A model generated the notes under the pieces. It had not been told where the DNA came from, did not search any database, and saw nothing but the letters and a program-made list of their open reading frames with translations. The translations under genes and the position numbers were made by a program. A DNA stretch of 64,000 bases. Source: Eretmocerus hayati. Taxonomy: Eukaryota; Arthropoda; Insecta; Hymenoptera; Aphelinidae. Positions within the stretch are counted from its first letter, which is position 1, and the number at the start of each line of letters is the position of its first letter. Below, piece by piece: positions 1 through 9,830 of this stretch. The stretch lies in assembly GCA_029851415.1 (NCBI GenBank), contig CM056741.1, positions 147,982,522 through 148,046,521 of the forward strand. The letters are read 5' to 3'.

Positions 1-239
1 AAAAAAGCAGCCTGAGGCGCGAGACACGAGACGCTATGCGTACTTGATGGGGGTTATGGTTTGCGTGTATCTTCCGTTCGTGGCTGCTGAATTTTCTTAT
101 TCAATTCTGAATCGTGGATAACGTTATCTCTTCTTCGAGATGCATTTTTTGTTAGCAATTAACGCGTCACTAACTATAGGGACCCTAGCTGGCGCATGTC
201 ACGACATTGGACACAGCTGTTGTGGGTCTCGCGGGCCAT
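1..239 (+). repeat. Left terminal inverted repeat of the 1-2459 element
   Basis: It matches the reverse complement of 2243-2459 almost throughout, for example GACGCGTCA-containing, CTAGCTGG-containing and TCGCGGGCCAT-containing blocks in the same order. A ~22-base insertion near its outer end is absent from the right copy. The 94-codon frame starting at 140 merely runs out of this arm and is not treated as a gene. Confidence 0.8.
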
Positions 240-276
240 TCACATTCTATATCAGGTGTTTTGCAATAAAAAATAG

Positions 277-540
277 ACTTATACCGTTCTGGTCCCCAAA
301 TTTCTTAGATTTTTTTTCCGGACCGGAACGGTATAAGTCCATCATTTTTCTTGAAGTGGAATTATACCGTTCTGGATCGAGGAAAGTAAAGAAACTAGTC
401 GACTTTCGGATCGTGAAATATTAAAAAATTGTCGATTTGAACCCTTTTGCTTTAAAAAACGTCGAAATACTGTGGACTTGAACCGTTTTTGGCGTTAAAA
501 AGTTGAAAAATTCTGGGGGCCAGAATGGTATAAGTCCATG
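277..540. repeat. Four short dispersed inverted motifs (TATACCGTTCTGG type)
   Basis: The motif TTATACCGTTCTGG or its complement CCGGAACGGTATAAGTCC occurs near 281, 321, 362 and 523 in alternating orientation, separated by AT-rich spacer. The last copy is degenerate (CCAGAATGGTATAAGTCC). These lie just inside the left TIR and could be protein-binding or subterminal repeats of the element. No function is demonstrable from sequence. Confidence 0.6.
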
Positions 541-1039
541 CTTTTTCCTCAAAATGTCGACCGGGAGCTTTTATTTCTCGGTGTTGGTGAAGATATTTAC
601 CAGTGTTCATGAATCATGATCGGTTTAGATCGACAGATCTCACCAAATATGTTACATTTGGAGTACTACGACCGTAATCAATTATATTTTTGAGATTGCA
701 GTCCACGGGTGCGTATTGGAGGGTTGCAATCGAGAAGTATCCACCCATCCAGCCTGGGTCACACTCTATAGTATTTGGGAAGTGGCAAGTTACCGAATTC
801 TACTTGAAGAATCACAGACGGAGCTCATAGTGAAAAGCTCAGAATCAAAATTCTTCTATTTCAAAACATGGAGTTTGAACGAGTAATCAAACTCTATTCG
901 ACATAGCAGTCTGAAACAACTAATACTGATAAACAGTATGATGCGATTCAAATTAAATGCAGGTTGCTCATTTCGAGGAGTATGATATTCTCACAACAAT
1001 ATCGACCGCAATGAGATTTTTTAGTAACTGGCAGATAAT

Positions 1040-1822
1040 CGATCGGTGCTCGGCGAGTGACGATCTGGTCCTGTTACGGTCATCAGCGAGTGTCGTCGAT
1101 CTGGACCTGTATCGGTCCTCGGCGAGTGTCGATGTGGTTCTGTAACAGTTATCGGCTAGTGTTCATTCGGTTCCGTATCGGTCCTGTACCGGTCCTCGGC
1201 GAGTGTCGATCTGGTCCCGTATCGGTCTTGTACCGGTCCTCGGCGAGTGTCGATGTGGTCCCGTAACAGTTATCGGCGAGTGTCCATTTGGTTCCGTATC
1301 GGTCCTGTACCGGTCCCCGGCGAGTGTCGATGTGGTTCAGTATAATAGCCATCGGCGAGTGTCGATGTCCCGTATCGGTCCTGTATCGATCCTCGGTGAG
1401 TGTCGACGTGGTCCCGTTACGGTCAACGGCGAGTGTCAATTTAGTCCCGTATCGGTGCTCGGCGAGTGACGATCTGGTCCTGTTACGGTCGTCGGCGAGT
1501 GTCGTCGATCTGGACCTGTATCGGTCCTCGGCGAGTGTCGATGTGGTCCTGTAACAGTTATCGGCGAGTGTCAATTTGGTCGCGTCACAGTCATCGGCGA
1601 GTGTCAATTTGGTCCCGTATCGGTGCTCGGCGAGTGTCGATCTGGTCCCGTATTGGTCCTCGGAGAGTGTCGATCTGGTCCAGTATCGGTCCTCTTCCGG
1701 TCCTCGGCGAGCGTCGATGTGGTCCCGGAACAGTCATCGGCGAGTGACGATGTGGTCCTGTTACAGTCATCGGCGTGTGTCGATCTGGTCCTGTAACAGT
1801 TATCGACGAGTGTCCAGATCGC
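1040..1822. repeat. 33-bp minisatellite, about two dozen copies
   Basis: Tandem, variant copies of a unit beginning TCGGCGAGTGTCGAT and continuing CTGGTCC-TGTA-(T/A)CGGT. The spacing from one TCGGCGAGTG to the next is 33 bp in many places, with some longer or shorter intervals. Because 33 is divisible by three, overlapping open frames of 60-150 codons arise on both strands. They show only the repeat period and no protein signature, so I do not call them genes. Confidence 0.9.
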
Positions 1823-1840
1823 CGATAACTGTTACAGGAC
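1788..1840. repeat. Perfect 18-bp inverted repeat closing the minisatellite
   Basis: GTCCTGTAACAGTTATCG at 1788-1805 is followed after 17 bases by its exact complement at 1823-1840. The left arm is a normal minisatellite segment and the right arm is an inverted copy of it. The array thus ends in a potential stem-loop. Confidence 0.85.
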
Positions 1841-2242
1841 TCTTTAAATTATGTGTAGAATGATGAATTACACCATCACTTGAGGACTACCTTTTTTGAT
1901 ACCCTAAGAGGAGCTATAGATGTGAGCAAGGTGAATTCAGTTTTTCACGTTATAATGTAATGCATAACTGCACAATCAAATTGAATCACAGATCAAGGTT
2001 TGAGGTTCACTGTTTTCTGATCAATTGATTAAAACTGTTGAGATGCTGAACTCAATAAGACACTTGATCATAAAAAGACTATCTCGGAGCTTCTGCTCTT
2101 GTTCTCTCTCTGCGCACCAAACCCCGCATTTAACAATTCTTAGGTGGCAGTGGGGAATACACCAACAGCACCCGAATATCCTGGAATTTAAGCAGGATAT
2201 GCTTGGATATGCTGCATTGTGATCCACTGTGCTGCTACATGT

Positions 2243-2459
2243 ATGGCCCGCGAGACCCGCAACAGCTGTGTCCAATGTCGTGACATGTGCCAGCTAGGGT
2301 CCTTATAGTCAGTGACGCGTCAATTGCCAACAAAAAATTCATCTCGAGGAAGAGATTACGTTATCTACGATTTAGAATTAAATAAGAAAATTCAGGAGCC
2401 ACGAACGGAATATACACGCAAACCATAACCCCCATCAAGGACGCATAGGCTGCTTTTTT
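2243..2459 (-). repeat. Right terminal inverted repeat of the 1-2459 element
   Basis: Reverse complement of the left arm with scattered point differences. It ends at the T-run at 2454-2459. The substitutions suggest the copy is not recent. Confidence 0.8.
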
Positions 2460-3153
2460 GCTCGATTGCAATTCGTAAATGCGACGAGCAATCTTCGACA
2501 CATACGGCATTCAAATTTGGTTCTCAAAATGACCAGGGCCCCAATCCTAATTGATTGGGACCGGGCGAGCACGATCTCCAGCCCCTTTCCGGGCTTACCT
2601 ATAGTTTCAAATGACTGTGTATCACTTAATAACAATCAATCGCACGGCAGAGATTACTTATGTACTATACTCGAATTCACTGCCCCTATTCGTTCCTGGT
2701 CATTTAAAATAAACTCGCACATTGAACCCACGTGGCACACTAGCAGCAAACGAGCAGACGCGCAGAAACACGAAATGTCAACACTGGCGTTACAAGCGTT
2801 ACAAAAAGCGTTACTAAACCTACATAAAGTTTTTTCGTTGATTAAATTACATGAAATAATGCAAATATCAAAGTCGGAAACAACCATTTCCGACTCAAAA
2901 TTTCGCGATCTTCCTGATGGTGTGCTTGAAATTTTGCTCCGATCGATATTCGCCGAGATAGCAAAAACATGCTTGTGAAAATTCATTCACAATTCCCCAA
3001 CGAAAAGAGATATCGTAATTTTGACCACGGCAATCGCTTCGCAAGGAATTTTCACGTTAGAAATGTGCTTGCCGCACGGATTTCGTAAGATTTCCAACAT
3101 TTCCCAAACCGAAATCGGAAGCCAAAAAAATCCGCCAACTTATGTTTGTCACT
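2460..3153. other. No supported gene; unassigned open frame
   Basis: This stretch between the TIR element and the half MITE holds a 170-codon + strand frame (2466-2978) and an overlapping 110-codon - strand frame (2654-2986). Neither shows a domain, signal peptide or motif that I recognise. I treat both as chance frames with low confidence that either is expressed. Confidence 0.4.
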
Positions 3154-3334
3154 TGGTATATATATCACTTTTTAACATGGGCCTATATGGGCAATGTTAA
3201 TGTCATGGGCTGTAACTTTGAACAGGAGGCCTATTTGACGGAGTTACTCTGGATTCTTCATATTCTAGGTAATACACAACTGTAAAATAATTTTGGTCAA
3301 GATTGGTGATCCAAAGGTCTGGTCCTCCCCTTGT
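3154..3334. mobile_element. Half copy of the palindromic ACAAGG/CCTTGT MITE
   Basis: The segment closely follows the right half of the copy at 44933-45253. Shared landmarks in order are a TATATATATCACTT-like centre, CATGGGCCTATATGGGC, TTTGAACAGGAGGCC, GGATTCTTCATATTCTAGG and the terminal CCCCTTGT. The complementary left arm is absent, so this is a truncated copy. Confidence 0.8.
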
Positions 3335-3809
3335 CAGTAAGCTCGATGTCATAATCACACGAACTGTCGTCAATACACCATCTTACTTGATTCTGTTAAC
3401 TTCTACGTGTTTTTAGAGATGGCTAAGTGCAATATCGCATGAATTGAAGTATGATGAATCTGTGTATGCAATCAAGTACAAGTCAAATGATTAAATGTAG
3501 GTACAATATATATTCTGCGACTGGTACAGGGGGAATGTGACCGGAATGAGTGCCAAATCGAGATTGGCTGGCTACTGGATTCGTCATTAGCCCCTCTGCC
3601 GAGCGTGGGAGCTCTGCGTCACTGACAGATGGACTTTTGACGAAATATGATGATGCGCACCCGCCACGAAGATTGAAATCGATATACTGTACCTTCCTCG
3701 ACACAATAGCTAGTGTGTCCGCCTTAGCGTGTATTCGCCGATACAACTCTTGTTCTTGAGACTCATTATCTGACCCTGTGTTAGAGCCCTCACTTTCATC
3801 ACATTTGTT

Positions 3810-4085
3810 TCACATAACCTCAAATTTCCTCCAGAAAATACGCCCGGGTAGGGATTTACCTCCGTTGACATCCCTTGATGTCGACAACCTCGCGTCTCGG
3901 TCATTGTCCATTACTTTTCTGATTCTGAAAAGTCTGCTATACTTTGGCAAAAACTTTCTACTTGTGCCATCATTGGAGCCAGCCAATTGCCTAAATCCCA
4001 CTGCAAGACCTGTCCTGAATGCCCTCGGAGGAGCCTTTCTCAGATTGTATCTCGATTTCATTTCGATTCGGGATTTTCTAATCAC
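3810..4085 (-). pseudogene. Possible integrase C-terminal segment of a gypsy element
   Basis: The 91-codon frame includes KFLPKYSRLFRIRKVMDNDR, resembling the K..P.Y.GP(Y/F)...V...DRY region at the end of gypsy integrases. It is downstream of the RT remnant on the same strand, as expected. The match is short and no zinc-binding or DDE motif is present, so the call is tentative. Confidence 0.4.
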
Positions 4086-4365
4086 GTCCGACGCTTGTCC
4101 ATGCGTATTTCCTATATCACCACCGTAAGATCACTCACCAGCTTTATGCAGAAGTGCAACTCCAGCTTGACTCCAAGGACGGTAACCTAACAATAATCCC
4201 GATGGACTTTTGCCTGTGCTTCTGTCCGTCATAATATTCAAACTCTATCTCACTATGTGTATTTCACAATCCCGTTTAGTCTTGTCCTGAATGCTTGCTG
4301 ACAGAACATCAAGAATTGTACGGTTGCATGGCTCTGCGAGACCGTTGACATCTGTAATGGCTTCC

Positions 4366-4611
4366 TCATATGCTTGGTATTCGAACTTCTGCAAAATTCT
4401 CTGAATCTTTTATTCGTATAAACAGAATAGGATTTGCCAAAGAAGATTTCGAATCTCTTACAATGCCATTATCTTTCAGCTCAGTCACAACATCCTTGAC
4501 TATTTCTCTCTGTGAATGTGGGAGTCTAGGTCCGTAATGAACCGGCTCATCACTTGCAAGCTCTATGTCAAACTCAGTCCTATAAATTTTTCTCATCTTA
4601 CACATATCCAT
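4366..4611 (-). pseudogene. Start of Ty3/gypsy reverse transcriptase
   Basis: The 81-codon frame contains YRTEFDIELASDEPVHYGPR followed by LPHSQREIVKDVVTEL and a DNGIVRDSKSSLANPI segment. This is the canonical entry into gypsy RT: substrate-like 'PV...R' text, then an L..GII..S.SP.A.P.-type motif. The frame ends soon after, before the catalytic YLDD region, so the domain is truncated. Confidence 0.75.
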
Positions 4612-4700
4612 CGCGCACCAGTGTCGATAATTATTCGAAATTCGAAGGAGTTATCCACGATCTTTGGCTCCTACATTTTCACCGATATCAATTTCATTCT

Positions 4701-5309
4701 CTAGGAGTGGCTGGTGACTAACCTTCTCAGCAAAGCACGCGCTTCATCGTGAGTGGTCTCTCTTGCTACATGGCCCCTTGCGATGCATTGCATTTTTGCA
4801 ACGTTGAGAGGGCTATCCGACAAAAACACCATAAGGAGTATTGCGACCGTAGTATTTATCTCACAACGAGGGATCCAGTGCTCCTGATATCCTTTGCTGC
4901 GCAGACTCAACTCTACGTATACGTCACCTACATGAGGTAAATCTTTTGCAATCACTTTGATATCGCCTGCTGCTCCAAGGAAAATGACGACAGCTTCTTC
5001 AACACGCAGCTCTACTTCTCGTGGTGGTAATTTCTCCAGCTCTGAAAGATCAGCCACTTTACGTTCGAAGAGCCTCATCTTGCCATCACGTTGCACGACG
5101 ACGACGTCGGGCGGGTCGGTGAACGGTTGTCCGACTATCATGGGAACGTGCTGGATCTCATGCGGGATCACGTGCACGCGGACGGCCACTTCGGCACAGT
5201 CCACTTCCAACACGACGTTGCAGACACCACGAGGGCAAACTACGGCAGCCCCATTACCCCGAAGAACCAGATCCGTATCCTCGATGTTGAGCTCTAATGA
5301 TATTTTCAA
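4701..5309 (-). pseudogene. Gypsy-type retropepsin/linker remnant
   Basis: A 202-codon frame includes VPHEIQHVPMIVGQPFTDPP-like text (starting V-I-P-H-E-I-Q at about residue 47). It resembles the C-terminal part of retropepsins of insect gypsy elements, where a ...(I/V)VG(Q/R)PFT... motif is typical. The upstream DTG/DSG catalytic motif is not visible in frame. The frame stops before the RT segment, which lies in another frame. It is inferred to be non-functional. Confidence 0.55.
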
Positions 5310-5445
5310 TTGTTACATACAAAATACATTTGATCTCAGCAAACTGCGTCAGCAGCTCATAATTCATATATAACAATGTAGATTTCATCAAAACACTCAT
5401 ACTCTCTCCGTACGAATCACAAAAAATTGATACTGATAAATGCAT

Positions 5446-8400
5446 TCACACAAATTTCCAGTGGAAATTCAAGTCGGTGAAATATCACCGAAAATTAGTG
5501 ATACTCATCGATCGGGATCAGTTTTTACCGACTTGTGCGGATGGAGTAGACCTCGAAATTCCAACAGAAGTTTAACAATTTTCTTCGGAACATAGGTCTT
5601 GAACAGGAAAGTTTTCAAATTATCAAAAATGTTCAGATAGTTTGAATTCTTGTGAAGTATCGCTTGAGACGTCAAAACGCCGCAGGTGGTCGCTCGCTCA
5701 GTATTTATGGACCTGTAAGTATTGAAACGATCGCATAAATTTGGAGGCAGCCGATCTTGGCCAAGCACTTTATTAAGTTCTCCCGCACGCAGCCGCTTTA
5801 AAATGCTCCAATCTTAATTAGGTAGGTGTTTTCGAGGAAATTGCACATATACGTGCCAATTGACTCGCCAAACCTCTCCTCACCTCTACAAAATTCTTTG
5901 GCCCGTGAGCATACCTCAGATAAAACTGTCTCAAAAGCCGCATCGCGGGAAGAATATGCACTTACAGTGATGTTGCGGTTGTTACCGTTAAATGATGTTT
6001 TTCCACTGCTGCTGCAGTTAGGTGATTCAATAGATGATGTCTGAGGCGTGTTGATACAGCCTCATGAATCAAAATAGATCCATATAAATAAGTAATCGAG
6101 TGAACTGGGTGCGAAGTAATCTTGGTCACACTTGCAAAAGTCAGGAAGGAATTGAGCCAATTTTTGAATATTATGAATCACAATATCAGGAATGGACGCG
6201 CTAATCATCTAATTCATCTTTCATTCTTGTGAGACCAAATTTCATTGAAAGAATGAATCAGACTGAAAATATCAAGCATGATTTTTAAACTTTGTAGTGG
6301 CTGAATTTTTTTTCACAGGTGGATTTCCATACCACATAAACAATGAATATTTCCTCCTTACACCATGATCAAATTCTTATGAAAATAGTGATTTGCGATT
6401 TGCGGCTAATTTATTGAGTTTATAAGATAGCCAAGAGATGTGGAAGAGGTTTTATGATAAAATTCGCCTATTCAATGATTTTCAAACTATTCAAATGTCT
6501 GAAACGAATGTTTAAATAGTATAAAAATCAAATTTTGATCCCACTTAGGAGAATTTGTTTGTGGAATTTGTGAAACTGAGTACAGCTTTTACATTTGACG
6601 CCCTATCACCCCACTGCAACGGTGACTTGTTTTTCTTGCAAACTTTTTTCCTCTTCAAGTCCTCGTAGTGAACCTCATTCTTGTCATTCTTCGAGTCTAG
6701 CACGCGTAGAAGACAGTCGCACAAGCTTATTCTTGTCCTCTTTTCTAAGGGGCATCGGACCGCCTGTACTTACGTTCATCTTCATACGTACAAAAATTCA
6801 CCGTTGAGTCTGTTGATAGACGACTGATTTTGTAGTGAACCGTGTAAATAAAGATTGAGACTTCCATTAGACATCTTTAGGTGCGGTTGCGGTCTGGATT
6901 TTTGCAACGTTCAGCCTTCCGCATTCTTGAAGTAGGAAGAATTAGGCTCTGTTTAACAGTTGTATTAGAGTGTGCTTAAGATCTCATTCTTATACGAGAG
7001 CGATTATTTGTCATCTTGTTAGTTCACACATATTTGTACAAGCTGAGAAGGCAAGTGAAAAGAGTGGAATATGGACATAGTGCACCACCTGCAAACACCT
7101 TACTCAGTATTCATCATCTTTGAGTGAATGAAATCAACAGAAAGTCTCGCTGATATTGATGTTTTTCCTATACGAGGAGATGAGTGCTTAAGAGTCATGC
7201 TTGATTGCTCTTGCTTTTTACGGTTGACTCCTTTTAAAAATTATTCTGGGTAATGATCGGCTGAATGGATGTAATTGTGAAATTTATTGAGTTATGATTG
7301 ATCCGATGATGACACTGATGTTGGAAAAAATATTGAGAAATGGGGACTCACGCAAGAATCTTTATTCAAGTTGACGAGTGAAACCCAATTACAGGAGGCC
7401 GATTCTTCACTTTTGCTCGTAATCTTGGTGAAATGTGGCTTATGAAGCTTTGAACGAGGTTCTGAAAAGGCGATAGTAATTCAACAATCAGTTTCTTTTG
7501 CGTTTCACCATTCAATGAGTTGGTTAATAGAGGAGCGTGGGTAATCGTAATTCAAAATGACCCAGACACCTGGAAAACACTGTTGTATCTTTAATTAACA
7601 AAAGCCATTACCTTCGTCGGCCAATCTTCAATTTACCCACACAACCCACACACGCAAAGCGCAATCATCGCTTCGGCGCGTCTCATTTCAGTAAGTTTAT
7701 ACCTCACGCTGGCCTTTTCTCGTGAAGATCATAAGAAAAAAATTTGAGTTAATTAATCTCGAGAATATACTGGTCGCTGCAACAGCGTATAAACACGGTG
7801 GAAATTCTTGAATAATTACGTGATCTCCCGTGAGAGGAGCTACCGTTGAAACATATTATACCACATACAACAAAATACGGTCATTCTTAATAGACTTCTT
7901 TGCCTATTTTTCCTCGAATGGAAGTTTTAGTATCGTCTCGGCGCGCGGCTGTCTTGGGAGGTGAGGTAGCTCACAATAGGTAAGCTATGCGTATCGAGTG
8001 CACCAGGAATTCATTGCTAATTGGCCGCTTCAGTGAGATCGAGAGCTTTCCCATTAACGCCGAGTGGACAGTTTGACCGCAGAATCTCTAATTAGGCCAC
8101 CAGAGCCAGCACATTGAGAAGAAAATTCAATCAGATTCAGTACAGTTGAGCTGTAATCAATGCATTAGTGCCTCTATCTCGCAATCTGGAAAAATATTGA
8201 TGGTATCCGAGTGATAAATTTTATCTGAATGCTATCTCGAGTATTTTTAGAGCGATGATCAGAGCAATGTCTGCAAATTCATTCCTCAATAACATTCCGT
8301 GATGAAGTCGGATATTACCAATTTCTCCCACATACACATTCTGAGACGAGGTGAATTTTACAATTAAAAAACGCTGTTCCGGTGTCACCCCACTTGTGGA

Positions 8401-8639
8401 TCAAAAATCGGCAAAAATGAGCGAGCGTCATACACAAACGCACCAGGATACGTCTTGGGGCACGTCATTTGTTAATCGTGTACCTATCCTGCTACGTTGG
8501 TGCAAATTAGCTCCAGGATGAAGAAGCTTTGGACACCAATGATGCGGCAAGAAACGAGCCAGTATACTCTGAGTTCACGCGCACACACACGCGCGCGAGA
8601 TTATTTATCCTGAATTCAACAGTTGAATAGTTGGATTCT
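5446..8639. other. Intergenic DNA, no supported gene
   Basis: I find no conserved protein segment here. The 87-codon - frame at 5505-5768 and the + frame at 5826-6044 could be further decayed retroelement sequence next to the gypsy fragment, but no motif confirms this. Around 6840-6860 there is GTGTAAATAAAGATTG, an AATAAA context that could belong to an old LTR or a 3' end. A short alternating CA/CG run (CGCGCACACACACGCGCGCG) lies near 8579-8598. Confidence 0.5.
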
Positions 8640-9830
8640 TATGCCTCAAGTCAAAAACTCAATCATGTCTTAGCTCAACAACTCTGTCAGAATATCTCAG
8701 CTCAAGCGCTCTGTCGCGAGTCTCAGCTCGAGTCGGCTTGAGTACTCGATCACGAGCCGCCTATCGAATGTGCACTCGACCACGAGTTTTGGCTTGAGTA
8801 CTTGATCACAATAACTAGCTTCAACACTTGATCGCAAGTACTAGGTAGCTGGAGCACTCGAGTTCCAACTCAAGAGCTTGGCCATGGATCTCGGATAGAA
8901 AACTTGATCGAGGCTACTGATTCGAGTTCTCGGTTATGAGTCTTGCATCAAATGCTATCGAAAACGCTCTGCAACAATTTTTAGTTCAACTCCTCAATTA
9001 CGAGTTTTGGATCAAGTAATCAATCATGATTACAATCTTGAACACTCGATCACCACTACTAGTTTGAACGTTCGACCACGAGTCTTAATTGGAAGACTCA
9101 GCCGTGAATCTTAGATTGGGTACCTAATCACAAGTCCTAGCACGAAATCTCTGTCGCAATTCTGGGTCGGGGTATTCCATTATGAGTCTCTTACTCAAGC
9201 ACTGTGCAACAAGTCGTAGTTCGAGTACTCGATCACGAGTTTTGGATTGATTCATTGATCACGAATTTCGATCCCTGAGCTTGATCACCAACGAGGTCAC
9301 GAATCTTAGAGACAGTAGTTGATCACGATATCAGCTCAAACCTATGTCACGAGTCTCATCTCAAGTGTTCTGTAATGAGTCTTGACCCGAGTACCTGGTC
9401 ACGAATCTTAGCTTGGATACTTGATGACCATTACTAAACTAGCTCGAGTACTCGATCACTAGTCTCGATTTGAAGACCCGGTCACGACTATTTCCTCGAG
9501 TACTCGATTATGAGCCTCAAATTCTGTCTTAAATCTTCAAATAGAGTCCTTGACTACGGCAACTGGTTTGAGCTCCCCGTCACAAATCTTGGTTAGAGTA
9601 TGCTGACATGAGTCCTTAGCTCAAGCATTCGACCACGAGTCTTGAATCAAGTAATCCGCCGCGAATTTCGCTTGAGTACTTGATACCGACTACTATTTAG
9701 AGTACTGTATCAGAGGTGTTGATGTGAGAAGTCGAGTACGAATATTTGATAAAGTACTTGATCACAATATTAGCTCGAGTCCTCTGTCACGAGTCTTACT
9801 TGACAGTAGTCTGGCACGAGTGTAATTTTG
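8640..9830. repeat. Degenerate tandem array rich in CTCGA and CACGAGT
   Basis: About 1.2 kb consists of loosely repeated phrases such as GAGTACTCGATCACGAGTCT and CTTAGCTCAAG, recurring roughly every 30-35 bases with many substitutions. The core GAGTACTCGATCACGAG contains the palindrome GAGTACTC. No frame persists through it. It looks like an old minisatellite unrelated in unit to that at 1040-1822. Confidence 0.8.

Larger units (their letters stand above)
1..2459. mobile_element. Non-autonomous DNA element with ~220-bp terminal inverted repeats
   Basis: The first ~239 bases reappear as a reverse complement at 2243-2459, with scattered substitutions. Both ends carry an AAAAAAGCAGCCT / AGGCTGCTTTTTT terminus. 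The left arm has about 22 extra bases (about 14-35) missing from the right arm. The ~2 kb interior has no transposase-like ORF and is dominated by a 33-bp minisatellite. This organisation fits a long-TIR (foldback-like) non-autonomous transposon. The window starts at or inside the left end, so the true terminus and target-site duplication cannot be seen, and the superfamily is not assigned. Confidence 0.75.
3483..5445 (-). mobile_element. Decayed Ty3/gypsy-like retrotransposon fragment
   Basis: On the - strand the order is protease-like segment (5309-4701), start of reverse transcriptase (4611-4366) and an integrase-tail-like segment (4085-3810). This is the expected Ty3/gypsy pol order. The pieces lie in different frames. 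The distance between the RT start and the integrase tail is only a few hundred bases, so most of RT, RNase H and the integrase core are deleted. No LTRs were identified and the outer borders are approximate. Confidence 0.65.

Noticed and set aside
957..1863. Overlapping 62-152-codon ORFs with periodic GECRCGPV / RRVSIWS text
   Set aside because: They are frames through the 33-bp minisatellite on both strands, whose period is a multiple of three. No protein features.
2466..2978. 170-codon + strand ORF as a gene
   Set aside because: No domain, no signal peptide, overlapping open frame on the other strand, and surrounded by mobile-element debris.
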